The notes under the pieces were generated by a model, which worked only from the letters and a program-made list of their open reading frames with translations, made no database searches and was not told the DNA's origin. Source: Clitoria ternatea (taxonomy: Eukaryota > Streptophyta > Magnoliopsida > Fabales > Fabaceae). From it: a stretch of 64,000 nucleotides of DNA. Below are positions 23,187-35,400 of this stretch, piece after piece; position 1 is the first letter of the stretch, and every line of letters begins with the position of its first letter. A program made the translations under genes and the position numbers. The stretch lies in assembly GCA_037962975.1 (NCBI GenBank), contig CM075673.1, forward strand, positions 157,748,667-157,812,666. The letters run 5' to 3'.

Positions 23187-23201
23187 GGGTATTAAAACTA
23201 G
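23187..23201 (+). mobile_element. Helitron 3' terminus (CTAG, followed by T)
   Basis: The end reads GGGTATTAAAACTAG directly before T, fitting the CTRR-T ending of plant Helitrons. It lies about 270 bp upstream of the SEC23 start codon, so the Helitron ends inside or right at the SEC23 promoter. A strong 3' hairpin is not evident. Confidence 0.55.
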
Positions 23202-23468
23202 TTCTGGTCTAAAATTAATTTTGAAGTCTGAAAAAACCACACCAATAATGTTTAATTTTGTTTCACTTAACTAATTGCATAATAATCAAATCAAAATAAA
23301 ATAAAATTTAACCTTCTTTGCTGTTTATTCAGAGTGTTCTTGAATGCTTTGTTTTTACTAGGTAGAGTGTGATGCGTGATGTGATCAAACCCACGAAAGC
23401 AGAAGCAGCACCACTGCATTTCACAACAACAGCACAATTGAAACCCCAAATTCCTTGAATCTTCCGAA
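23202..23468 (+). promoter_or_regulatory. SEC23 promoter-proximal region and 5' leader
   Basis: The space between the Helitron end and the SEC23 ATG is short. Its last ~100 bases are CA-rich and leader-like. An AATAAAATAAAATTTAACC stretch near 23292-23310 is AT-rich but not a clear TATA box. Any distal promoter must lie within Helitron DNA. The transcription start cannot be placed from sequence alone. Confidence 0.45.
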
Positions 23469-26400
23469 ATGGCGGAATTCCTGGATCTAGAATCTCAAGA
23501 CGGCGTGCGCATGCCATGGAACGTGATCCCAGGCACGAAGCAAGAGGCCCTAAACGCCGTCGTTCCGGTGTCCGCAATCTACACCCCCATCAAACACTTC
23601 CCTTCAATGCCCATCCTCCCTTACACCCCTCTCCGCTGCCGCACTTGCCGCTCCATCCTCAACCCCTTCTGCATCGTCGACTTCGCCGCCAAGATCTGGA
23701 TCTGCCCCTTCTGCTTCCACCGCAACCACTTCCCCCCTCATTACTCCTCCATCTCCGACGAAAACCTCCCCGCCGAACTCTTCCCTCAGTACACCACCGT
23801 CGAATACGATTCCCCCACCGAAACCGCCCCCGCCGTTCCCCCCGTTTTTCTCTTCGTCGTCGACACGTGCGTCATCGAGGAGGAGATCGGGTACCTCCGC
23901 TCCGCGCTCTCCCAGGCTGTGGAGCTGTTGCCTGAGAATTCGCTCGTTGGATTGATCACCTTCGGGAGCTTAGTTCATGTGCATGAATTAGGGTTCAGTG
24001 TTGTTCCGAAAACCTATGTGTTTAAAGGCTCCAAGGATGTTTCCAAGGACCAGCTTCTGGAGCAGATGAGTTTCTTCGCCAATAAGCCGAGGCCGGCGAT
24101 TGGAGTGGTGGCTGGCGCAAGGGATGGACTCTCGTCAGAGAGTATTTCGCGATTTTTGGTGCCCGCGTCAGAGTGCGAGTTCACTCTCAATTCGGTAATG
24201 TGGAGTGTGGAAGAGGGAAAAAAAATTTAGGTGGGGTGGTTTTAGTGTTGTTTTTCGATCAGAATTGGAGTTTTATGTGTAAAATAAAATGACTTGTGAG
24301 AATTAATAACCGTTGGCATGTATTAGGGAGGGTGAAATTTTAATTCTGATTGATGAACAATGTTAGAAGCACCACCTAAGGAATTGTTTCGTGTCTATGA
24401 TTTGTGTGTGGTGCTTTTGTTGTTGTTCTGTTATTAGAATTGAAGTTTCTTCTGGATAATGTATGTGTTAAAAGGTTGGTGTGGATTATTCAAGGCAAAT
24501 CTCCAATTTTGATTTACAAACAATGCTAAAAGTACCTGAGGATTGCGTCTAAGTTTTGTTTTTGCGGGTTGGTTGGTCGGCTTGCAGGTTTTGGAGGAGC
24601 TGCAGAAAGATCCTTGGGCGGTGCCAGCAGATCAGCGGGCGACTAGATGCACCAGCACAGCACTAAGTATTGCGGCTAGTTTGTTGGGGGCTTGTGTTCC
24701 TGGCTCTGCAGCGAGGATAATGGCATTTATTGGGGGACCAGCAACTGAAGGACCTGCTCCTGTAAGAGTTGCTAATTATACTTGTATATACTTATATTAT
24801 AAGCTCGGCAATATGCTAGTTAATGTGCTACTTGCATGTATGATGATTTGGAGTTATATGGTTTGTTAGTGTTCTAGTTTTCCAAGGGTTAACTATGATG
24901 AGGGAAGGAGGGATCCGTGGACTGTTTAGGCAGTGTGTCAAGGAGCCTTTTTGGCAATAAAGGGAGGAGTTTACTTTCACATTTGTTTAGGTTTTTTCTA
25001 ATTGTTTGATCCTTTTGTCCATGTACACATTATAGAAGGAACTATCCCTGTCATATCATATGTCAATATGCTCAAAATTTGACACCTTGTAGTCAAAATG
25101 AAAGAATGGCGAGGGAGGAAGTTATGTATGTCGATGTTCAACAACATGCCATTATGCAGTGCAAATTAATTACATAATGGACAATTAACTTATTGATTCG
25201 TTGGGGGTAATGGCTCAAAAGAATCTATTAGAAGACTCTTTAGGTGCTGTTTGGTCTTAGAAAACAGTTTCTATTTTCATTTTCTACTTTCACTTTTAAT
25301 TACAAAATTGTCACTTTGTTTTTGCTTTGTTTCATGTTTCTTAAAGTTTTTATATGAAAGCATGAAAATAATAAAAACTTGTTTATACAAACTTTTGAAA
25401 ATAGGAAACAAAGTGATTACAATGTGGCATTTTTTGTAATTAAAAGAGAAAAATAGAAACTGAAAATAGGAAATAGTTTCTCAAACTGAACAACCTATTG
25501 TTTTCTATGGAGCACTGAGCACAAGCACTTGGAAGTATCTACTCCCAATAGGCTGTCTTCCCTTATCTTTCCGGAGCTGTGTTGCAAAAAATTGCACAAA
25601 CAAACAAATGAATGTTGTTCATTTTATTGATTATATAGAAGTAGGAGGAGTTCACAAACTGTTAATTCATTTAGTAGTTAATACTGTCAAATTCAAAATG
25701 TTACCAGTTACCTTAACATCACACCCAAGTCTTAAAAACCTTGAACCAAGGGTCAATGCAACTACAAGCATGTTGTGTGACTGTGTACCTATGTAGCACC
25801 AGGACGGAAATGGGGTTCAAGATACGGGTACGGCACAGGGATTATCAAATTTAGGACATGTCAGCCAGCCACAATCAGAATCAAAAGAGAACCTTCAACA
25901 TCAATTATAGAAATTCAGAACATAGTAACATAGCAATTCAGATTACAGAACATATAACATAGTCTTAAAAAAAACAAATATTTTTAGCAACCATAACAGA
26001 TTCAGAACACAGCAACATATTTTTAGCCCCCAAAACTACCCTAAGCCCCACTAAAATTAACTGAAATTCAAAACAGATTCAGAACATAGCATCTCAGAAC
26101 TCAGAAGCATTGATTTTCAATTCAGAAACATAGCAATTCAGAACATAGCAACTTAGTCTTAAAGAAAACAGAAATATATTTAGCAATCAGCTTCAGATTC
26201 CTCATTCCAGAACATAATATAGCAACTCAGAAGTATTGATCTTCAGTTTTCATAATCAAAAGAGAAGCATTACTCACTGTCTTGAATGTTGAAACTTGAA
26301 AGGTGAGTGACAGCTGGAATAACGTCACCGTTGCTGGTCGGTCACTGATGGAGCCTTGAGTAGGAGGCAGACACGTTGTGCTGGGGGAACAAGATCGCCA

Positions 26401-29400
26401 GAGTAACAGGTGAGAGGGAGAGGGAGAAGCGAGCACTGTCGTCAAGGGTCGAGCAGCAGTCAGGGGGGGGAGAAAGGACCAAGGGGAGGGGAAACGAAAC
26501 TAGAGTGAGAAAGGGGGAAACGAAACCAGAGAGGGCTGGGGTAACGTTTTTTATTTTTTTTAGAGGGGAAACGTGCATCAAAGTGAGGGAAACGTCTCCT
26601 GCCATTTCTGAGCCGTTTCCCATTTCTGAAACATTTTCGAAATGGGAAATAGCCCCTGGGTGGCGTTTGTGTGCTTCATAGCTGTGTACCTCTGGAGGGC
26701 TGCTATTGGCAATTATTACTTTCATTCTAAGATTTTATTTTATTCTATGTCAATAATTGATGAGGTAGATCAGTAGATCTATTCATGATATGGTCAACGA
26801 CTTCTGTGAATTCCATTTTTACTTGCAATTAGTAATGATAAATCGATGATAACATTTTGTATATATTTATAGTGAGTGAGTCATGTGAGTGTGACAATTT
26901 TATGCCTTCCAATTCAAGGTTCTGATTTCCAGAAATTTTGAACATATGATTGCTCCTTCATGAAGATTTTTTTTTTTTTTTTGGGGGGGGGATTGGGGAA
27001 CATTTGTCCAAAACTAGCTGCTGTATATTTAATGTCTACAAATATAAAACTAAAATAAGATAAAATATTAATTTAATTGTATGAATCAACATTTCACTGT
27101 CATAAGAGTTGTAGGATGATACTTTAACTTTTTTCCATCTCTTTGTATCATCCACAGGAATGATTTCCATATCCCTTGATTGGTGGGTGACATTCAGCTG
27201 ATTCTCTTTATATGAACTGTTGTGTATTGTAGATTGTATCCAAACAACTTTCTGAACCAATTCGCTCCCACAAGGATCTGGATAAAGATTCTGTGCCACA
27301 TTACCATAAATGTGTGAAATTTTATGATGGACTTTCAAAGCAGCTTGTACATCAAGGCCATGTACTAGATCTCTTTGCTTGTGCTCTTGATCAGGTAACA
27401 TTTCCACTTTTTCTAACTGACCTTTTCTTGTTGGTAAATGGCATTTTTCCTTGTTTGTAAGTTGACCAATGTTTCTCTCTGTTTTCCACTTCAAAGGATT
27501 TATTGATCATGTTGTTCATATAATATTTAAATGTGTCCAACCTCCAAGTACATCCTGTGTAATGCAATCTAGTGTTTGTGGTGATGGTTCTTTAAGTTGT
27601 TATTCATTTCTTCCCTTTCTTGAATTTGAATATATTTAATTCTTCAACGCAGTGCATGTTGAAGTTTATGCTGTATATATCTAATCCTCACACATTCCTC
27701 CTTTCATCTTTTTATTCAGTAATAGTGGTTGGATTGAAAACTTATTGAACTTTAAAAATATGAGTGTTGTGCTGAATCAACTGCTCCAATTTGTTACTAG
27801 ATTGCATGGTGCTTAAATATCTTTCCTCTTCTCCCAAAACCCTAGTGCAGCAACCAAGAATTGGTCTAGAGACCTAGGGCTCACAGCATTCAATAAACAA
27901 TGCCAACGAAGTATTCATAAAGAAACAGCAAAAGAATGATGTATTTTGCCACAAATTTTTCTCATCCTTTCTGTTATCCCAACTTCAAATACTGATATCT
28001 ATTCCATGAAAAGAAATGATTCTGACTTTTAAACCACTCAACTCATTTTATTTTGTTATTTTAGAACTGCAACAAGTAAACAAATAGGATGTAAAAACAT
28101 CTGAGAAGAGTAGTTACAATTTTTTCTTTTGAATGTATTTTCATTCAACCAAGTTGTTTTCTCTTACCCTGTTTCCTTTGTGCTTAGGAAAATTCCTGAT
28201 CTCCCCTTAATGTAATCTTCTCTTCTATTATTACATCCTAATCTTATCGAAAATAATTGTTTCAATTATTTTTATGATGAAACTTAAGAGGCGTTTGATA
28301 TTTTGATGCAATTCTGTCAGTTACCCATCAGTCTAATGCCTCCTACCATAAATAAATAGATTTACCAAATTCATCATTGAACAATTCTTGTAGCCTGTAA
28401 TCCCTGGTTGATTTTATGGATAAAAAAAGGGGCGATTCTTGTTAAGTATGCTATCTGATTTCTCTTCTGGTGAAGTTGTGTGATGCTAAGTGTATAGTTT
28501 TTAAGTGCTCTATAAAAGTGCTATTTCTTAATTTCTATAGATGTTCATGTTCATAATGCACATTCTGGTGGTTGTTTTACATGTATAATTTTCTTTTATT
28601 CAAAAATAATAAATTTTTGATTGATTCTTTTTTTTCCAGGTTGGCATTGCGGAACTCAAAACTGCTGTTGAAAGGACTGGGGGCCTTGTTGTACTTGCGG
28701 AAAGTTTTGGCCATTCTGTGTTCAAGGATTCACTTAAGCGTGTTTTCCAATCGGGTGATTATGATCTAGGTCTATCATCAAAGTAAGTCTTTAAAGATTT
28801 TCATTTTTACTCCTTTTTCTATTTGATCTACTAAATTAGGGATCTTCTGTTCTTGTTTGTGTAGTAAAGATAACTATCTGCATAAATTTATTATTGCAAT
28901 TTGCAAGATGAGCTACTAAGTTAAGCTAGGTAATAGGTATAGGTATGTTTGTGTAATCATAGTAGTCAAATAGCGGAGGAGCGGCCGCTATCGCGCCATG
29001 AAGTAGCGGAGTGGCGCCTTCCCGCGATCAGCCGCGTGAGTTGCGGTCCAGGATGAAGTCGCGGCGCGATTCCCGCTATCCCAACGTCGCGAATCGCGGA
29101 GGTTTGCGGCCGCGATTTTCTGGAGAAGCAAAACTATGTCATTTTGTGAAATTTTTAAGGGCAAAAACGACCTTTTCCCCTTCCCCCCCTTTTTAATTAG
29201 GTCTCTTCTCCCTCCGCCCCGACTGTATCTTCTCCCTCTCCAGCAAACACGGTGCTTCTCTTTTTTCTCTCTTGCGTGCCCACTCCGACAGCCCCCGTTG
29301 CGTCTCCGGCAGTCTGCGTCGTCTTCTCCGGCGGCCGCTTCCTTCTCAGGTGAAGGCCCCTTCGTCTTCTGCAGTGAAGCTTTTGTTTAAGCTTCTGTTT

Positions 29401-32400
29401 TTCTTCTTCTTCTTCTTCTTCTTGTAAGCTTCTGTTTTTTCTTCTCCGGCGTGCTTGGTGAACTTGAAGCTTGGTTTCTTCTTCTGTTTAAGCTTGTTCT
29501 CCTTCTCCGGCGAAGCTTCTGTTTCCGTTTCTGGTTTTCCGACAGCCCTGCAGCAGCATTCAGCATTCTCCTCCAGCATTTAGCTTTTGTTTTTGACCCC
29601 TTTCTCTTGCTGAAATCACTTCCAGCAACAGTCTCCCATATATATGACACTTGAGTTCTAGTTTTGAATTGCATTTAGAGTGGTTTCAAATTATTATTGT
29701 GTTCTGTTTATGTTTTTCTGCATATATATGTATTTTTTTGTTTTTGTGTTTTATATCCGTGATAGTAGCAAATAGCGTCCGCGATCCGCTCCACGACTCC
29801 GCGATCCCAGTTTTGGGGTCGGCCGCGATGCTCCGCGATTTGGGATTGACTACTATGTGTGTAATAGAGTACCTATGTATAATTGTGTAAAATTTGGAAA
29901 CAAGTTGGTCCTTGTTGAAATTATATGTTTGGTTTGAGAAAAAATGTTTTTTGTTATTGTTTTTTATTTTCACTTTTAATTATAATACTGCCACCTTGAT
30001 TTTACTTTGTTTCCTGCTTTCAAGAGCTCACATAAGAATTCGATAAGATAGAAGTTTTGTAATTAAAAGTGAAAGGGTTAGGGAAGAAGTAAAAGAGAGA
30101 CTTCCAAGTACAATAATGTGGAATATGTTATTAATATTGGGATGCACTATTGTAACCTAAAATTCCTATTTGTACTAATATATCTAGGTTAAGCGCTAGA
30201 CTTACCGGTACAAACCCAAGTTCAAGCCCTCAAACAATAAAATTAATAATCCATATATGTTTTAATACACTGCCTCAAGCTTAAGCTTTGTTACAAGCTA
30301 TGTAGCATGAACAGCCCTTACTCGAGTTGTCGGAGTGTTGGACACATGGGTGACACTAACATCTCCTTGACACCTATATGACACATGTTAGACACTCCTT
30401 ACATGTCCAATTACAAAGAAATTGTTTTTTCATCGGTTCAGATAGTTGAGCGATGCTAGTATTGCCAAAAAAAAAAATTCAGAAGAAAAATTCAAGTTTC
30501 TCAAGATTCAGCTTAAAATAAACTATTTAATGGTATTTCTAAGGGTTGTTATCATATAACAATTGCATAACTTAGAAAGTTGTTTTGAGAAGCTGTTATA
30601 CCTATCTCGAAAGATATAATTCATGATGTTTTTTTTGGTTTTTTGCAATTTTTGTTTCTATTTTTGTTAAGAGGCAGTGTGCTCACAGGGTAAAATGATA
30701 TATCATGACACACAATCACACACACAACCTTTTAGAAGTTATGGGTTTAGTGTAAACGCATGTTTTCTAACCAAAGAAAACCAGTAAAAGGTGAGGGGCT
30801 TGTTCACTACTTTTATCCGAAACCCTTAAATATATTCTGGTGCCAACTTGCATGTCCTATGCTTGGTGACTGCTGACTCAGTGAATTCCTTTCTTACATA
30901 TTGGTAGAACCAATCCCTAACCCTGTTAACACTGGATAATGGACTGTGAGTAAACACTACCATGAACAAGTATCTTTGCTGAAAACATATATTAATATAT
31001 TAAGCTCTTTAAGTTTTAACAATTAGTATTATGGTCCTGAACTCCTAATCGTAATGTTTTTCTATATATATATATATGTATATATATCATTTTTTATTTC
31101 TTGTTTAACTTTTTGCAGTGGAATATTTGAGATAAACTGCTCTAAGGACTTGAAAGTTCAAGGTATTGTTGGCCCTTGTGCTTCTCTTGAAAAGGTATAT
31201 CTTTTCTCTTTTCTTCTGCTTTACCCCTCACAAAGTAGCCAATCTAAACGAATACTCCCCCCATTCCTATTTATAAGACAATTCAGACCAAAACACACAT
31301 ATTAAGAAAATCTTTTAATGCATTAATTTTTATAAAAAGGCATTGTAACTTTCCAATTTTATCCCTATTTAAATTCAAATTCTAATTAGCGTTAATAGTA
31401 GCATTTTCCAAAGTAAGCATAAACATGTGAAATAACATTAGATACTTATAGGTATGTGAGCTTTGTCTTATAAATAGGACCACAAAAACGTTTTTTTTCT
31501 TTGTCTTACATAAATAGGAATGAAGGGAGTATTATTTACTAGTACGGTTTTCAGCTCCATGAAAAGGGGTAGAAGATTTTCAATGGAACTTAATAAAAGG
31601 TTTTTATGGTAAATAAATATATGGAAATTTGGTTTTCAACAAAGCTCAATGGCGTCATGTAATCCATGTAGTTGATCTCACTCTCACTTACTGGGATAAG
31701 ACTATTGTTCTTGTTATCCCCTCACAAAATAGGTGCTTAGCTGCTTGTTTGTATATCCGCAGAAAGGGCCATTATGCTCAGATCTTGTTATTGGTCAAGG
31801 GGGTACAAGTGCATGGAAGATGTGTGGCCTTGACAAATCCACATCATTGTGTCTATTTTTTGATGTTGTGAGGAAGGAAAGTCCTGATGCTACAATGCAG
31901 TCCACAAGCAATCAATTTTACTTTCAATTCTTGACCTAGTATGTAAACTATCTTAGTGGTCTTTTGAGTAGCCTTTTTGTCAGTTATGGTAATGTACAAT
32001 ACATGAAATATTTCTCACTCATCACAGATGTTTTACTTCAGTTATCAGAATAACAATGGGAAAACGAGAATTCGGGTTACAACCCTTTCACGTAGATGGG
32101 TTGCTGGACCAGGAAGCATACAAGTAAGGTTTCATCTGCTACCTTTTGATTCATCATGCGTGATACTTCTGGTCTTATTCCTTGCTAAAACAATTCGTAC
32201 AGGCTTCAGAGTTGTTGAATTATAGGAAGTGATCTATTTATATTACCTAAATAGTTTGGGAACAATACTGTACACTTTTCATTCATTACATTTACATATG
32301 AAGAATTAAGATGCAAAACAAAGCCTTTTTCTTTGTTTACTGTTTCTACCTTTGTTTCCTCCCTTGCATAATGATCCAGAAAGAGAGACCATGTCAAAAC

Positions 32401-35400
32401 TAGAATTGGTTTGTATTATTGCATAATGTCAAAACTAGAATTGGTTTGTATTATTGCATAATTTATTATCGGTTCTGATGGGACCACAATTTTTTATGAG
32501 GTTGTCTTGGATTGCTTTTGAACAAGTTTTCTTTAATTACTTTTTTCCCTTTACTCTACTGTTTCTCTTTTCTATGTTTAATTGGAGGCTCTATGGTGAT
32601 TGTTTTTTTTTTATAATGATTAATGCTTGTTTTTATATTTTGTTAATAAACTTTTAACACTTAGTTACAGATGTGCTGATAATTTGACTTGTGTTTGAAT
32701 ATATGCTTTTGTTTCAGTGGGAGGTTCTGTAGCAACTTTGAGCTAGTTTTTAGGCAGTTTGGATTGGAGAGTGTTGAATCTGTCAGCCCTTGGAAATCAT
32801 TATTGATTAATTGATTATAGAAGCTTTGTGTGTGGTGTGGAGAGGAAGTTAGGTGCTTCAAAAAGAGTTGTAACTTCTTTGCTCTTTTTTGAGGAGGGTG
32901 TGCAGTGTGTTTGGCTGGAGCATAACTATAGATTTTTCAGCAACTTGTTTTTTCTTCCCTGAAAAAATTGTTTGCTTAGCTTCTTTTGAGCAAACTAAAA
33001 AAATTGTTTGCTTAGCTTCTTTTGGGCAAACTAATTGGTCTCTCTGAGGAGACTGATTGAGCTGATTGGTAAGTAAGCTGAGTCTAGATGTTGGACCTGA
33101 AGGGAACTGGCTAAGACAATTGGTGTGGCTTGGTATTTTTAGTAACTTTTTTAGAAGTAGATTGTTTCTTCATATGATATGTGACTGGTCTGCTTTGCCC
33201 CTTTCAGATAAACTATTTAGTACTTTGTTTCATTCCCTTGTGTTTTTAAGAGGACTCATGATTTTCCTGTTCTGTAATTCATTTTTAAAAGGAGAATTCA
33301 TTGGAATTCCCAAATCAAAAGGACTTTTAGTTTATTGCTATTCGAAGGCTAGCCTTGGTGCAATGGTTAAGTAACTTCCTTGTTAGTTAGAGGTCAGATT
33401 TAAATCTGAGGGGCTGGGAATAGCATCTAAACTTGTGTTGGAACTTGGTAAGACTGTGTGGATCCACCCTCCGCAAACCCCAGAAAGCCTTGTGCACTTG
33501 TGCACTGGGTCACCCATTTTGAGTTTATTCCTACAAAAGATGAGTGTTATCTATGACTTCTCGTAACTTGTCTTTTAGATTCTGTGTTTCCTTTCTTTTA
33601 GTTGTTTCTAGTGTAAGAAATTTATATCTGTTGTATTTCTGATGGCTGGATTTTGTATGGATGGGTTGGAATATTTAACTGGTGCAAGTTTTTATTATTC
33701 ATTAGGGCCATCATAGGGAAACCAGTTGGATTGTTGTGATAATCAATCATGTAGTGATGCGAAAACTGTGGTTATATTCTAATAGAATCTGGATAAGATT
33801 CTGACAACACAGGGACAGGCTTGTGGGTTTTCCCTCCCAATCTCAGAAACTAGGACAAAAGGTCATAACAGTCCGTAAACTGTACAGATTTATAATTCTC
33901 AGGAATGAATGAAAATACAGAATGTTGAAGCAATTGGAGAATGCCTGTCCTGTACTTCCTTGGCCTTTCTTGACCCTAATTACCTGCCTTGATTTTTATC
34001 TTTTTTTCAGTTTACCATCCTTTGTGATTTTCACCTCATGCTGTGGGCGCAGGGGTTCATTTCCCTCTGCAATGTCAACACAACTCAAGTCGGGCCCTGA
34101 TTATATCTCTTCCGACTGTACACTTTAGGAACCACAAACTTCCCAACATAATCATGTAATACAATGAAGAAGATTCCAAGTCGGTGTTGTTATTACTTAA
34201 TACTTATGAGTAACAATTCAGAGGTTTTTATGAGAGGGCATGGTAACTTTTCCATTCATTTTTGAAGCAATGGAGTTACAGTTTTGATGATCATCATTGT
34301 TCTGACCCATTTGGTGACCTCATTTACAAGGATAACACAATGTCCTTGGCTTGGTCAGAAACTCCTAGACTGATTCATAATTATATAGTCATCCACTTGT
34401 CCTTTTCTCGTGTGGCCACGCCACCATGTGTCTATCTTAACTTTCTCATTTCTGCTACTGCCACCTTTTTCTCTTGTTCCTTTTCATGACATTCACTACT
34501 ATAATGTAAGGTTGGTCGTTGGTTGGGGGGGGGGGGGGGTGTGCCGTTGCTCAAGTTCATGAGGAGTACATTGGTGGTTTGGCCATATACCTTGTCTATA
34601 TGAAATCTTAGCAATCTTTTATATGTGATAATCAATGCCTCTGGTGGTTTCACGTTTCAAGGGATGATTTATCAAGTAACTTGAGTTCTCTCATTCTTTC
34701 TTGGTGCTACAAAAATTTTATCATCCCTTTGTTATTCATTCATTGTTTAAGTTAGTTTATGATTTTTTCTAATGTCTATATCATTTATGTCTAAAATGTT
34801 GCAGGACTTGATCGCTGGATTTGACCAAGAAGCAGCTGCTATAGTCATGGCACGGCAAGTCTCTTTCAAAATGGAAACAGAGGTAAACATTCAACATTTT
34901 AGGCATTATGTAATCGAGAACTGCTAGCAACACACACTTACATATTGGTTGAAATTTATTGGAAAGTGTGAAATCTGGACTGGGGTTCATTAAATAAGAA
35001 ATGGGATCCACAAAATTTCATGCAGTAAAATAAATTTTAACCAATATTAAAGTCTGTTTCTAAAATTTATTATACACACATATGTATGCATGTCTATATC
35101 CAAGTAGTTAAGCATGGATCGCGGCTGACCCCAAAACGGGATCCCGGATCGTATTGTGGCTGAGATTCAATTCTATTTAAACCATATTATCTACAAGTGC
35201 AGGCGGGCACACTTACATATTCTGAAAAATAAAAATAAAAAGGAAAACACTTCCGAATTGAAAATTAAACACATCCAGATGCATAATTCTTAATTGGAAA
35301 CATTCATCATCAACACATGTCCATGGGTCCAAATTAAAGGAAAAAAAGAAGCAAAAAATCCTTCTAATGCAACAAACAACTAGGATGATGTAGGAGTTTA

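Larger units (their letters stand above)
10527..23201 (+). mobile_element. Helitron remnant, interrupted by other insertions
   Basis: A PIF1-type helicase pseudogene (10527-12640) and an RPA1-like OB-fold pseudogene (about 18985-20960) lie in the same orientation. They are followed by a GGGTATTAAAACTAG end at 23187-23201 with T next to it, the CTAG-T ending typical of Helitron 3' termini. Plant Helitrons often carry RPA-like genes beside Rep/helicase. A gypsy element (13032-18704) and a hAT MITE (11741-12358) sit inside. The Rep domain and 5' TC end were not found. The usual 3' hairpin is weak or lost, so treating all pieces as one Helitron is an inference. Confidence 0.55.

Noticed and set aside
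23329..23935. Arg/Pro-rich ORFs overlapping SEC23 exon 1
   Set aside because: Shadow frames of a GC-rich coding exon; SEC23 itself is intact in the other frame.
29346..29674. Lys/Arg-rich ORFs on the minus strand
   Set aside because: They are translations of a CTT/CTTCTC microsatellite and pyrimidine-rich filler inside a hAT element.
31931..32045. U12-type (AT-AC) intron in SEC23
   Set aside because: The apparent stop after FQFLT disappears if the exon ends at 31938 before a normal GTATGT donor and resumes at 32042 after AG.
34526..34540. Poly-G run as a regulatory feature
   Set aside because: A simple homopolymer in an intron with no other support; it could also be an assembly artefact.
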